Part shown: positions 7,171-14,333 of the stretch, one piece after another | Position numbering within the stretch: position 1 is the stretch's first letter | Layout of the letters: the number at the start of each line of letters is the position of its first letter | NCBI GenBank assembly: GCA_900764955.1 | Contig: CAAFPY010000027.1 | Location: 1 to 32,418, forward strand | DNA: 32,418 nucleotides | Direction: 5' to 3' | Origin: an uncultured Collinsella sp. | Lineage (GTDB): Bacteria > Actinomycetota > Coriobacteriia > Coriobacteriales > Coriobacteriaceae | Translations under genes and position numbers: made by a program | Notes under the pieces: model-generated | Seen by the model: the letters and a program-made list of their open reading frames with translations, nothing else | Told to the model about the DNA's origin: nothing | The model's database searches: none

Positions 7171-7896
7171 AGGGCGGTCGTACTCGCCCTGCACACGGGG
7201 ATGCGAATCGGCGAGGTCTGCGGCCTTCGGTGGTGCGATGTGGATTTCGAGACGGGCCTGATCTCGATCAGACACTCGGTGGCGTACGCGAAGGGAATGG
7301 GTTCGTTCATCAAGGACACCAAGACCCATGACGCCAGGGGTATCCCCATCGACCCGGTCGGCCTACTCCCCTTCCTGAAGGAGACCCACGAGATCGACTG
7401 CGGAAAGCTGCGCTTGCGCGGCCTTACCGGGGCGGTCGAGATCGGGGACTGCTACATCCTGTCGGAGCCGGGCGCGACCTTCGCGACGACAAGCTATATC
7501 CGCAGGGCGTTCAAGACGTTCTCGGAGACCAACGGCCTCATGGGCACCAACGACGAGCTGATCACGTTCCACGGCCTTCGCCACACGTTCGCAACGCAGT
7601 GGATCCGCCAAGGCGGCGATATCAAGGCGCTCCAATCGATCCTCGGCCACAAGGACGCCATGGCGACGCTCAACGTCTACGCCGACATCGAGCCCATCTC
7701 CAAAATCGATAACATGCTGCGCGCCACGCCGTGCCTTTGGCGCGGGCACCTCGGGCCGAGGGTCGATCCGGGTCCCATGTTCCAACAGAGGATCCAGGAG
7801 TCCATCGAGACGCTCCAGGCGTTCGGCTACGGCATCACCGAGCCGGACGACCGAAATATCGCCATACGCGACGTGAAGACGAACAGTTGGCTCTAG
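7171..7896 (+). pseudogene. Tyrosine recombinase/integrase, catalytic domain only (5'-truncated)
   Basis: The frame encodes the C-terminal catalytic domain of a phage-type integrase. The first catalytic Arg is in HTGMRIGE, HGLRHTFATQ supplies HxxR, LGHKDAMATLNVY supplies the second His and the nucleophilic Tyr. All five residues are present, but the N-terminal arm- and core-binding domains are absent. The frame begins directly after the TAG of the Xre gene and in phase with it, at the normal start of a catalytic domain. The first in-frame ATG (7201) would even remove part of the Arg-containing region, so a functional product is unlikely. About 55 residues follow the catalytic Tyr, longer than usual. 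The 68-bp repeat lies 150 bases downstream, as expected for an integrase beside its attachment site. Confidence 0.82.
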
Positions 7897-7964
7897 CTCA
7901 CCGAGTACGCGGCAGTGCTGGGCCCATCCCAACTGAGGTCACGGTGGTCCGATAGGGGCGCCGC

Positions 7965-7982
7965 CCGCGGCATGCGCCGCGG
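7965..7982. repeat. GC-rich palindrome after the integrase remnant
   Basis: CCGCGGC and GCCGCGG (7965-7971, 7976-7982) form a perfect 7-bp stem with a four-base loop, with weaker complementarity further out (7954-7994). No T-run follows. The rest of the gap 7897-8292 holds the right-hand direct repeat (8048-8115) and a weak promoter; I see no gene in it. Confidence 0.4.
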
Positions 7983-8047
7983 AGCGGTATCCCCTACCGA
8001 AGGGCGGGGATGCCCTCCGCTTCCAGTTCGGAATCAGCCGTCGGAGG

Positions 8048-8115
8048 CGTTCGGCTGACTGCGGGAACGGCCTGTCCGCTCAATGTGTTCGGCTGAGATC
8101 GGAAATCAACCCAAC
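8048..8115 (+). repeat. Right copy of the 68-bp direct repeat
   Basis: It matches 419-486 at 65 of 68 positions, same orientation, 7,629 bp away. Inside it GTTCGGCTGA occurs twice (8049-8058 and 8087-8096); in the left copy the first of these has one change. It lies between the integrase remnant and the ACT-domain gene. Confidence 0.9.
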
Positions 8116-8222
8116 ACGAGCCGGACACGCGCCAGACGGCTCTTCCCCGTACGGCCTTCCCCCTTACGCTCATGTTGCAGGCATGTAACGCCGCAGCGAG
8201 CGCGCCTTTTTTGCGCCAGACA

Positions 8223-8245
8223 GGTACAATGATGAACACTGTACC
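8223..8245 (+). promoter_or_regulatory. Candidate -10 element and dyad upstream of the ACT gene
   Basis: TACAAT (8225-8230) is a good -10 but lacks a convincing -35 at the right distance. It is overlapped by a dyad GGTACA (8223-8228) and TGTACC (8240-8245) that could bind a regulator. Confidence 0.3.
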
Positions 8246-8292
8246 GTAGCGGAGCGCCCCGCGCGCGCCGCAATCACGCGAAAGGGTTTCCC

Positions 8293-8580
8293 ATGGCCGA
8301 GATCTCGTCCTCCCGTATCGTCATCACCGTCCTTGGCAAGAACCGCCCCGGCATCGTCGCCGGCGTCACCCGCGTTCTGGGCGAGGCCAACGTCGACATC
8401 CGCGACATCACGCAGTCCATTATCGAGGACATCTTCACCATGACCATGCTGGCCGACACCGCCGAGTCCAAGCTCGACTTTGCCGAGCTGCAGAAGGCCC
8501 TGGCCGAGGCCGGCGAGCTTTCGGGCGTCAACGTGTCCATCCAGCGCGAGGACGTCTTTAACTTTATGTACCGCCTGTAG
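8293..8580 (+). CDS. ACT domain-containing protein (UPF0237-type)
   Basis: This 95-residue protein is a single ACT domain, a fold that binds small molecules such as amino acids and usually regulates enzymes. The sequence RIVITVLGKNRPGIVAGVTRVLGEANVDIRDITQSI is typical of the short UPF0237 family, and the full length matches that family. The ATG at 8293 follows AAAGGG. In other bacteria this family is often paired with a UPF0210 (DUF711) gene; here citrate synthase follows after 74 bases on the same strand. A regulatory link to citrate synthase is possible but unproven. Confidence 0.9.
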   Translation: MAEISSSRIVITVLGKNRPGIVAGVTRVLGEANVDIRDITQSIIEDIFTMTMLADTAESKLDFAELQKALAEAGELSGVNVSIQREDVFNFMYRL

Positions 8581-8654
8581 CGAACAGGCTGCGTGGAGAC
8601 GGCCCAACGTGCGCCCAGGCGCAACGTCACCACATGGCCCGGAGAGGAGCGCAC

Positions 8655-10073
8655 ATGGCCTACGACGCCAAGAAAATCTACTACCGCTTCGACGACCACC
8701 TGAGCCGTCTGGTCTTGGATTACGAAGCAAGCCGCCAGATTTCGTCTGAGAGCGAAAACCTCTACCACGGCCTGCCGACCGACCCTTATGACGAGGGCCT
8801 GTTTGTTGAGCACAATGTCAAGCGCGGCCTGCGCAATGCCGACGGCTCGGGCGTGGTCGCGGGCCTCACTCGCATCTCGGATGTGCACGGCTACAACAAG
8901 GTCGACGGAAAGGTCGTGCCCGATCAGGGCAAGCTCACGCTTCGCGGCTACAGCATCGAGGATCTGGTCAACAATGCCCAGGCCGAGAATCGCTACGGCT
9001 ACGAGGAAGTCGCCTATCTGCTTATCACGGGTTCGCTGCCCAACAAGGAAGAGCTCGACGGCTTTTGCGAGCGCCTGGGCGCCTTTAGACATCTGAGCGA
9101 CGAGTACGTCAAAGAGTTCCCTATGACCACGGTGTCGTCGAGCATCATGAACGTGCTCCAGCGCGCCGTGCTGCTGCTCTACGCCTTCGATGCCGAACCA
9201 GACGTGATCACGCCCGAGCACGAAATCGACGTCGCCATTTCCATGCTCGCACGTCTCCCGCGCATCGCCGCCTTCGCACACATGGCCTCGATCGCCAAGC
9301 TTCGCGGCTCCGAGGTTCACGTGCCGCACCCCACGCCCGGTCTCTCCACCGCCGAGACCATCCTACAGGTCCTGCGCGGCGGCATGGCATTCACCCGCGA
9401 TGAGGCGATGCTGCTCGACGTTATGCTCATGCTGCATGCCGAGCACGGCGGCGGCAACAACTCCACCTTCGCCTGCCGCGTGCTGTCCTCCTCGGCCACC
9501 GACCCGTATTCCGCTTACGCCGCGGCTATCGGCTCGCTCAAGGGCCCGCGCCACGGCGGTGCCAATGCCAAGGTCGTGTCTATGCACGAGGACATCCGCG
9601 CGCATGTCTCCAACTGGGAGGACGAGGACGAGGTTGCAGCCTACCTGGGCAAGATTCTCGACAAGCAGGCCTTCGACGGCACGGGTCTCATCTACGGTAT
9701 GGGCCACGCCGTCTACACGCTGAGCGACCCGCGTGCCGAGGTGTGCCGCCGTTACGCGCGCTCACTGGCAGCCAAGAAGGACTTGGGCGAAGAGTTCGCA
9801 CTCATCGAGCGCATCGAGCGCCTGGCACCGCAGGTGATGCGCGACCACGGCATGACCAAGCCCATCTGCGCCAACATCGACCTGTACACGGGCTTTATCT
9901 ACAAGATGCTCGGCGTGCCCGAAACGCTCTTTACGCCGCTATTCGCCGTCGCCCGCATGGCCGGCTGGTCGGCACACCGCATGGAAGAGCTCTTCTGCGC
10001 GCACCGTATCATCCGCCCCGCCTATCGTCCGGTGATCGAGCCGCTGGAGTACAAGCCGCTCGCCGACCGCTAG
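8655..10073 (+). CDS. gltA: Citrate synthase
   Basis: The enzyme condenses oxaloacetate and acetyl-CoA to citrate, feeding 2-oxoglutarate and glutamate synthesis. The 472-residue protein shows the catalytic triad: His264 in HAEHGGGNNS, His351 in YGMGHAVYTLSDPR and Asp409 in CANIDLYTGF. KGPRHGGANAK (about 296-306) and the C-terminal RMAGWSAHRMEE are also characteristic. The start is ATG 8655, with GAGAGGAG six bases upstream; an ATG at 8634 lacks such a site. The protein is longer than the usual ~430 residues, with an N-terminal extension of about 40 residues. A 2-methylcitrate synthase activity cannot be excluded from sequence alone. An intrinsic terminator follows. Confidence 0.95.
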   Translation: MAYDAKKIYYRFDDHLSRLVLDYEASRQISSESENLYHGLPTDPYDEGLFVEHNVKRGLRNADGSGVVAGLTRISDVHGYNKVDGKVVPDQGKLTLRGYSIEDLVNNAQAENRYGYEEVAYLLITGSLPNKEELDGFCERLGAFRHLSDEYVKEFPMTTVSSSIMNVLQRAVLLLYAFDAEPDVITPEHEIDVAISMLARLPRIAAFAHMASIAKLRGSEVHVPHPTPGLSTAETILQVLRGGMAFTRDEAMLLDVMLMLHAEHGGGNNSTFACRVLSSSATDPYSAYAAAIGSLKGPRHGGANAKVVSMHEDIRAHVSNWEDEDEVAAYLGKILDKQAFDGTGLIYGMGHAVYTLSDPRAEVCRRYARSLAAKKDLGEEFALIERIERLAPQVMRDHGMTKPICANIDLYTGFIYKMLGVPETLFTPLFAVARMAGWSAHRMEELFCAHRIIRPAYRPVIEPLEYKPLADR

Positions 10074-10096
10074 GACGCGGACCGTTATAGAACTCG

Positions 10097-10134
10097 AGCG
10101 TGGCCAGGGACCCAAGCCCTCGGCCACGCTTTTT
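10097..10134 (+). terminator. Intrinsic terminator after citrate synthase
   Basis: AGCGTGGCC (10097-10105) pairs with GGCCACGCT (10122-10130), with a further AGGG/CCCT pairing inside, and is followed by TTTT. It begins 23 bases after the citrate synthase stop. Confidence 0.9.
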
Positions 10135-10159
10135 ATGCCAGTAGAAAGGGCCGCATCAA

Positions 10160-11002
10160 ATGATTGTGTTTTCCGATATGGATGGGACGCTGCTGACGAG
10201 CGATAAGCAAATGAGCGATGCCACCTGGGCGATGCTCGACGAGCTCGCACATCGTGGCATCGAGTTTGTTCCCTGCACGGGACGTCCACTGTCGGGCATC
10301 TTTGAGCCCATTCTCGCCCATCCCGCCGTGCACTACGCGGTCTGTGCCAACGGCGCCAGCGTCTGGCAGCTCGACGAGGATACGCCCACCGACGCCTCGC
10401 GCGCCACGTGCATCTTGAGCCGTCCGCTCGACCGTGGCATTGCCCACCGCATCCATCGCATTGCCGCCGGCCACGATGTGACCTTCGATATCTTCGCGGA
10501 CGGGCAGTGCTTCCTCCCCCGCTCGCTCTACACGCGCCTGGACGAATTCTGCGGCGGCGACCCCCACATCGCGGCTTCGCTCAAGCGCACACGAACACCG
10601 ATCGACATGAATATCGACAGCAAGATCGACGAGGTCGAGACGCTCGAACGCATCGCCATGTACTGGCACGACCCGGCCGATCGCGACGCCATCGCGGCGG
10701 AGCTCGACACGCTCGGAGGCATTGAGGTCACACGTTCGTACGCCATGAATATCGAGGTCATGGGCGAGGGCGCCACCAAGGGAACGGCCCTCACGTGGCT
10801 ATGCGAGCACTTGGGCGAGCGTCTCGCCGACGCCTGGGCGTTCGGCGACAACATCAACGACATCCCCATGCTGCAGGCAGCGGGCCATGGCATGGCCATG
10901 ATCAACGCCGAGACCGAGGACCGCGAGGCCGCCGACGCCATCACCGAATACGACAACGACCACGACGGTGTCGCCCGCACCATCATGGCCGCCCTCGCCT
11001 AG
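10160..11002 (+). CDS. HAD-superfamily hydrolase, Cof-type (IIB)
   Basis: This 280-residue cytosolic phosphatase probably acts on sugar phosphates or nucleotides; the substrate is not predictable. All four HAD motifs are present: DMDGT with nucleophile Asp6 and Asp8, CTGRP (39-43, motif II Thr40), Lys207 in GATKGTALTWL and motif IV GDNINDIPML with Asp230 and Asp234. The large cap between residues 85 and 190 is of the Cof type. AAAGGG lies upstream of the ATG. It is convergent with a second Cof-type gene, and the two are separated by a palindromic element. Confidence 0.92.
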   Translation: MIVFSDMDGTLLTSDKQMSDATWAMLDELAHRGIEFVPCTGRPLSGIFEPILAHPAVHYAVCANGASVWQLDEDTPTDASRATCILSRPLDRGIAHRIHRIAAGHDVTFDIFADGQCFLPRSLYTRLDEFCGGDPHIAASLKRTRTPIDMNIDSKIDEVETLERIAMYWHDPADRDAIAAELDTLGGIEVTRSYAMNIEVMGEGATKGTALTWLCEHLGERLADAWAFGDNINDIPMLQAAGHGMAMINAETEDREAADAITEYDNDHDGVARTIMAALA

Positions 11003-11024
11003 CAGCAGCAACCCGGCAGGGTAG

Positions 11025-11083
11025 CTAATTTGGGGACACTCTTCGCGGGGCGCCGCAAGGACTGTCCCCATCTGCCGAATTAG
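11025..11083. repeat. REP-like palindrome between convergent HAD genes
   Basis: TGGGGACA (11031-11038) and TGTCCCCA (11063-11070) form a perfect 8-bp inverted repeat. TAATT and AATTA (in 11026-11030 and 11078-11082) add an outer pairing. The centre is GC-rich. No T-run is present, but it could terminate both genes; the layout also resembles REP-type repeats. The outer right arm overlaps the stop of the leftward gene. Confidence 0.5.
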
Positions 11084-11874
11084 GCGAGACTCTCCAGCAC
11101 GCGACGGAGCTCCTGCTGGACGGCGTGGTCGCGGTTGCACCCCACCACGCGATCGGCGACTGCCTTGAGCGCGGGGCGTGCGTTTTCCATCGCGCAGCCC
11201 GTGCCGACAAAGCGAATGATCTCGTAGTCGTTCATCGAGTCGCCAAACGCCATGACCTCGTCGCGTTCGACGCCATAGTGCTCCATGAGCTGTGCGATGC
11301 CCGAGGCCTTCGACACACCGGGCTGCATGGCATCGATCCACGCGTTGCCCGAAGGCGCGAAAGAGAACAGGCCGCCCAGCTCGCGCTGCAACACGTAGGC
11401 GTTGTCCATCACGTTGCCGTCATCGCAGATAATCGATGCCTTGATGATATTCACATGCGGATCGGGCAGTCCCCAAATGCGTTCGGCGTTGGGCAGATCT
11501 TTGTCGATCTCGCGGACAAATTTGTCCTCGTCGTCGAGCAAAAAGGACTTGGTGCGATCAAAGAGCGCCAGATGCATGTTAGGAAACATCTTGACCGTGC
11601 GCGCGAGCTTGCGGACGGCGAGATGCGAATATACCTCGCGATCGACCTCGACCCCTTCTGCATAGACCTGCGCACCATTCGCCGCAACAAAGTCCATTTT
11701 GTCGACCACGGGCGCAAAGAACTCGCATAGGCGGTCGTAACGGCGGCCCGAGGACGCAGCAAAGTGCACGCCGCGCTCGCGCAGGGCCTCAATCAGCTCA
11801 TATGTCTCGGGCGGTACCTGGCTATTCTCATCAAGCAACGTGCCGTCCATATCGGATGCAATCAGTTTAAACAT
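11080..11874 (-). CDS. HAD-superfamily hydrolase, Cof-type (IIB)
   Basis: This 264-residue phosphatase is of the same subfamily as the gene at 10160-11002, though the two are divergent in sequence. Motif I is SDMDGTLLD (Asp8, Asp10), motif II SSGRR (41-45), Lys189 lies in GVSKASGIAQL and motif IV is GDSMNDYEII (Asp212, Asp216). The substrate is unknown. The ATG at 11874 has AAGGGAG as its ribosome-binding site, but this sits inside the 3' arm of a long-stemmed leader hairpin (11880-11941), so translation or transcription is probably regulated. It lies downstream of ade on the same strand, about 200 bases away. Confidence 0.92.
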   Translation of the reverse strand: MFKLIASDMDGTLLDENSQVPPETYELIEALRERGVHFAASSGRRYDRLCEFFAPVVDKMDFVAANGAQVYAEGVEVDREVYSHLAVRKLARTVKMFPNMHLALFDRTKSFLLDDEDKFVREIDKDLPNAERIWGLPDPHVNIIKASIICDDGNVMDNAYVLQRELGGLFSFAPSGNAWIDAMQPGVSKASGIAQLMEHYGVERDEVMAFGDSMNDYEIIRFVGTGCAMENARPALKAVADRVVGCNRDHAVQQELRRVLESLA

Positions 11875-11879
11875 AGAAA

Positions 11880-11941
11880 AGCTCCCTTCGGGCTTGATGG
11901 AATCGGATGTATATCCAAAATCACCGTACCCAAAGGGAGCT
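11880..11941 (-). promoter_or_regulatory. Leader hairpin hiding the ribosome-binding site of the HAD gene
   Basis: On the minus strand, 11941-11929 (AGCTCCCTTTGGG) pairs with 11892-11880 (CCCGAAGGGAGCT) over 13 bp with one G-U pair and a 36-base loop. The second arm contains the Shine-Dalgarno sequence and is followed by TTTTCT and then ATG. It could be an attenuator, a translational switch or both. I recognise no known riboswitch class in the loop. Confidence 0.6.
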
Positions 11942-12072
11942 CAAATAAGACTCCGCGGACGCAAACGTTACAAGGACCTGGCAAATAGCTCACGCGCGCC
12001 AGAGGCCCTACGGTCGCGGCGTCAGGCGACACGCCACCCCGACGGCCAGTCGTTTAAAAACGTCCCCGATGA

Positions 12073-13893
12073 CTAGTCGGCGTAGGTGAAGGTTGTGACG
12101 TCGAACATGCCCTCGGGGCGGATGCGGAGCGTCGGGATGACCGGCAGGGGCAGGAAGATGATGCCCATGATGGGGTCGAGCGGCGGCTCAATACCCATGG
12201 CGCGCGCCTTGACCATAAAGTCGTCGTGCTGCGCCGCAACGTCTTCGGCAGCGCCCTCGCTCATCAGGCCGCCGAGCGCCAGCGGAATGCGCGCCACGAC
12301 CTCGCCGTTGCGCACCAGCACGTGGCCGCCCTGCCCCACGGCCTCAACGGCAGCCATCATATCCGCCGCATTGTCGCCCACCACGCACACGTTGTGCGAG
12401 TCGTGGCCGATCGTCGAGGCGATGGCACCGCCCGTAATGGTAAAGCCACGCACCCAGCCGCGACCAATGTGCTTGCCAACAAGACCCAGGCCCGCAGGGC
12501 CATCACCGTCGGCCCCCTCGGCCTGCAGTGACAAGCCGCGGCCGTGGCGCTCGATCAGCATAATGCGGCGCAAGTCCTCGTCAGTCTCAGGACGAACCAT
12601 ACCCGTGATGGCCTTACCCGGCACCACGTCAATCACAGCCTCGCCCGGCTTAAAGGCATAGTCGAACACGTCGAGCGATAGCTTCGGCAGTTTAACGGAA
12701 GCACGCAGCTCATCGGCAAGGGCCGCAACCTCGGCCATCTCGGGTGCAATCTCGCCCACAAAGGTGCCGTCCTGCGCCACCAGGGCACCGGCGGCATATA
12801 CGCGATGCGGAGCCTTAGCAAACGTCAGGTCATCGAGCAACAGCAGGTCAGCGCGCTTGCCCGGGGCGATTGCGCCGCGGAGCTCGTGCGGGTCGCGACA
12901 ACCGTGGTCCAGACCAAACGCCTCGGCCGTAGAAAGGGACGCCATAGAGATGGCAACCACGGGGTCAATACCGGCCTCGATAGCCACGCGGCAGGCGTTG
13001 TCGATCATACCGGTCGAAAGCGCATCGGAGGGAGCACGGTCGTCAGTCGCAAAACAGCAGCGGCGGGCGCGCACGGGATTCTCCAGCAGCATCGGGGACA
13101 AATTGGCCAGGTCGTGGCTGCACGTGCCCTCACGCAGCATCACATACATGCCGCGGGATAGCTTGTCGAGCGCCTCCTCGGGAATCGTCGACTCGTGGTC
13201 GGCGATAATGCCCGCTGCGGCATAGGCGTTGAGGTCCTTACCGGCAACGAGCGGCGCATGGCCGTCGACCTGCTTGGACGGCGTCTGGTTGGCAGCATCG
13301 ATGCGAGCACAGGTCTCGGGGTCGGCCATAAAGACGCCTGGCAGGTTCATCATTTCGCCCAGGCCAAAGACATCGCCTGGATGCTCGGCAAAAAACTCCT
13401 GCATATCGGCGGCGGTAATCACGGCACCGGCCTGCTCGTCGGGCAGCGCGGGCACGCACGAAGGCATCATGTACTTGATGGAGATGGGCGCGCGGCGGCC
13501 ATCCTCGATCATAAAGCGCAAGCCGTCGAGACCGGCAACATTGGCAATCTCGTGGCTGTCGGCAATGGCGGTGGTAGTACCGCGCGTCGCCGCCATGCGC
13601 GCATACTCGGCGGGACGGATGTTCGAAGACTCGATATGCAGATGCCCGTCAATAAAACCGGGAGCGAGATAGCGACCCTGGCAGTCGATGACCTCAGTTG
13701 CCTCGTAGGTGCCAGCGGCATCGTCGCGACCATCGTAGAGCACGCCGACGATCACACCGTCCTTGACGGCAACGCTACCGGGCGCCACACGCTGGCCATA
13801 CACGTCGACGATCTGCGCATTGGTAAACAGCGTGTCGACGGGCACGCGGCCCTCGGCGGCCTCGATCACAGTCCTCATGACCTCAACGGACAT
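12073..13893 (-). CDS. ade: Adenine deaminase
   Basis: The enzyme converts adenine to hypoxanthine and ammonia in purine salvage. The 606-residue protein has the amidohydrolase hallmarks of the AdeC family: metal-binding GHLHIESS (83-90), LGEMMNLPGV with Glu180, DGHAP with His212, ADHES with His233, REGTCSHDL (254-261) and FATDDRAP with Asp284/285. The C-terminal half carries the family's GHDSHN and GG[MA] regions. The start is ATG 13893, with AAAGGAG seven bases upstream; an in-frame start at 13977 would read through the promoter region and is rejected. It lies downstream of tyrS but is separated by over 400 bases of hairpin-rich sequence, so it probably has its own promoter. Confidence 0.95.
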   Translation of the reverse strand: MSVEVMRTVIEAAEGRVPVDTLFTNAQIVDVYGQRVAPGSVAVKDGVIVGVLYDGRDDAAGTYEATEVIDCQGRYLAPGFIDGHLHIESSNIRPAEYARMAATRGTTTAIADSHEIANVAGLDGLRFMIEDGRRAPISIKYMMPSCVPALPDEQAGAVITAADMQEFFAEHPGDVFGLGEMMNLPGVFMADPETCARIDAANQTPSKQVDGHAPLVAGKDLNAYAAAGIIADHESTIPEEALDKLSRGMYVMLREGTCSHDLANLSPMLLENPVRARRCCFATDDRAPSDALSTGMIDNACRVAIEAGIDPVVAISMASLSTAEAFGLDHGCRDPHELRGAIAPGKRADLLLLDDLTFAKAPHRVYAAGALVAQDGTFVGEIAPEMAEVAALADELRASVKLPKLSLDVFDYAFKPGEAVIDVVPGKAITGMVRPETDEDLRRIMLIERHGRGLSLQAEGADGDGPAGLGLVGKHIGRGWVRGFTITGGAIASTIGHDSHNVCVVGDNAADMMAAVEAVGQGGHVLVRNGEVVARIPLALGGLMSEGAAEDVAAQHDDFMVKARAMGIEPPLDPIMGIIFLPLPVIPTLRIRPEGMFDVTTFTYAD

Positions 13894-13919
13894 ACATTCT
13901 CCTTTAACCGTAGAAAACA

Positions 13920-13967
13920 GCTGCGGAGCGGACGAGCCTTCACCGCAGCAAACCAATAGCCATTGTA
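13920..13967 (-). promoter_or_regulatory. Candidate ade promoter -10 and leader hairpin
   Basis: A -10-like TACAAT (13967-13962) would start transcription near 13955. Just downstream, 13949-13943 pairs with 13926-13920 (GCTGCGG with CCGCAGC, 7 bp), followed by TGTTTTC, so the leader may fold into a terminator-like hairpin. No good -35 is visible, and I do not see a purine riboswitch core. Confidence 0.35.
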
Positions 13968-13980
13968 TGCCAACCAAATG

Positions 13981-14048
13981 ACGAGGGCGGATAATCTCCC
14001 ACTTTGAGCCTGCACACAGGCCAAAAACGGAAGATTATCCACCCTCGT
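13981..14048 (-). repeat. Large inverted repeat upstream of ade
   Basis: Arms 13981-13997 and 14032-14048 match over 17 bp with a single irregular position that is a G-U pair in the minus-strand RNA. It may help terminate tyrS transcription, but no U-run follows. It lies directly upstream of the ade promoter region. Confidence 0.6.
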
Positions 14049-14100
14049 TCGGTAGTCATTGGGGACAACGAAAACGCCGATGTTTTGCCAAAGTCAGCGA

Positions 14101-14199
14101 GCGGGCCGCATTTGAGGCAATGTGACGTGAAACGAAAGGGCGCTGACCTTCTGGTCGCGCCCTTGAAGTTGAACGTCAGATTGTCCAAATGCGGCCCGC
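14101..14199. repeat. Nested 99-bp hairpin in the ade-tyrS gap
   Basis: The outer arms (14101-14113 and 14187-14199) are a perfect 13-bp inverted repeat. Inside them a partly paired segment leads to an inner hairpin AAGGGCGC/GCGCCCTT (14136-14143, 14157-14164) capped by GACC/GGTC. The element is not explained by any gene and looks like a folded RNA or a small palindromic mobile repeat. Confidence 0.6.
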
Positions 14200-14278
14200 G
14201 CAGCGTCGGCCGGTCCGCCGTTCGGTAGAACGGCGGAACCCAAAAGGTCATGCCGCCGAAGTTGAAAGACAGATTGCC
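14153..14278. repeat. Two diverged 33-bp direct repeat units, 93 bp apart
   Basis: 14153-14185 and 14246-14278 agree at 25 of 33 positions. The first overlaps the nested hairpin; the second lies between two hairpins. The 93-base spacing keeps both in one minus-strand reading frame, where they read NLTFNFKGAT and NLSFNFGGMT, but I do not regard that frame as a proven gene. Confidence 0.5.
14214..14237. repeat. Perfect 10-bp hairpin with GGTA loop
   Basis: TCCGCCGTTC and GAACGGCGGA flank the loop GGTA. The same loop occurs in the hairpin at 14306-14333, which suggests related elements. No T-run is present on either side. Confidence 0.6.
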
Positions 14279-14305
14279 GCTCTGGCGGGTTTGCAGCGTC
14301 AACCG

Positions 14306-14333
14306 GTTACGCGGTTTGGTAAAACCGCGTAAC
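14306..14333 (-). terminator. Perfect 12-bp hairpin at the tyrS stop codon
   Basis: GTTACGCGGTTT and AAACCGCGTAAC flank a GGTA loop; the arm overlaps the tyrS stop by one base. It probably marks the end of the tyrS transcript, but the U-run of a classical terminator is missing, so it may be an mRNA-end-protecting or repeat-derived hairpin. Confidence 0.45.

Larger units (their letters stand above)
419..8115. mobile_element. Putative genomic island bounded by 68-bp direct repeats
   Basis: The segment is delimited by near-identical direct repeats at 419-486 and 8048-8115. It carries genes unrelated to the conserved neighbours (rpmE on the left, ACT protein and citrate synthase on the right). 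These are a peptide/ABC transporter locus, a DUF2975-like/Xre pair and a truncated tyrosine recombinase just inside the right repeat. The arrangement resembles an integrative element between attL- and attR-like repeats whose integrase has decayed. The repeats could instead be copies of a dispersed intergenic repeat. There is no tRNA target and no replication or conjugation gene, so the element is at most a remnant. Confidence 0.55.

Noticed and set aside
7201..7896. Annotation as a complete integrase starting at ATG 7201
   Set aside because: The open frame and the homology extend upstream to 7171, and the N-terminal domains are missing, so it is a truncated gene.
13894..13980. Purine riboswitch upstream of ade
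   Set aside because: The leader is short and no three-way junction core could be recognised.
13940..14302. A 120-codon minus-strand open frame in the tyrS-ade gap
   Set aside because: It coincides with hairpins and duplicated units, overlaps the ade promoter region and has no ribosome-binding site. The repeated NL(T/S)FNF motif follows from the DNA repeats.
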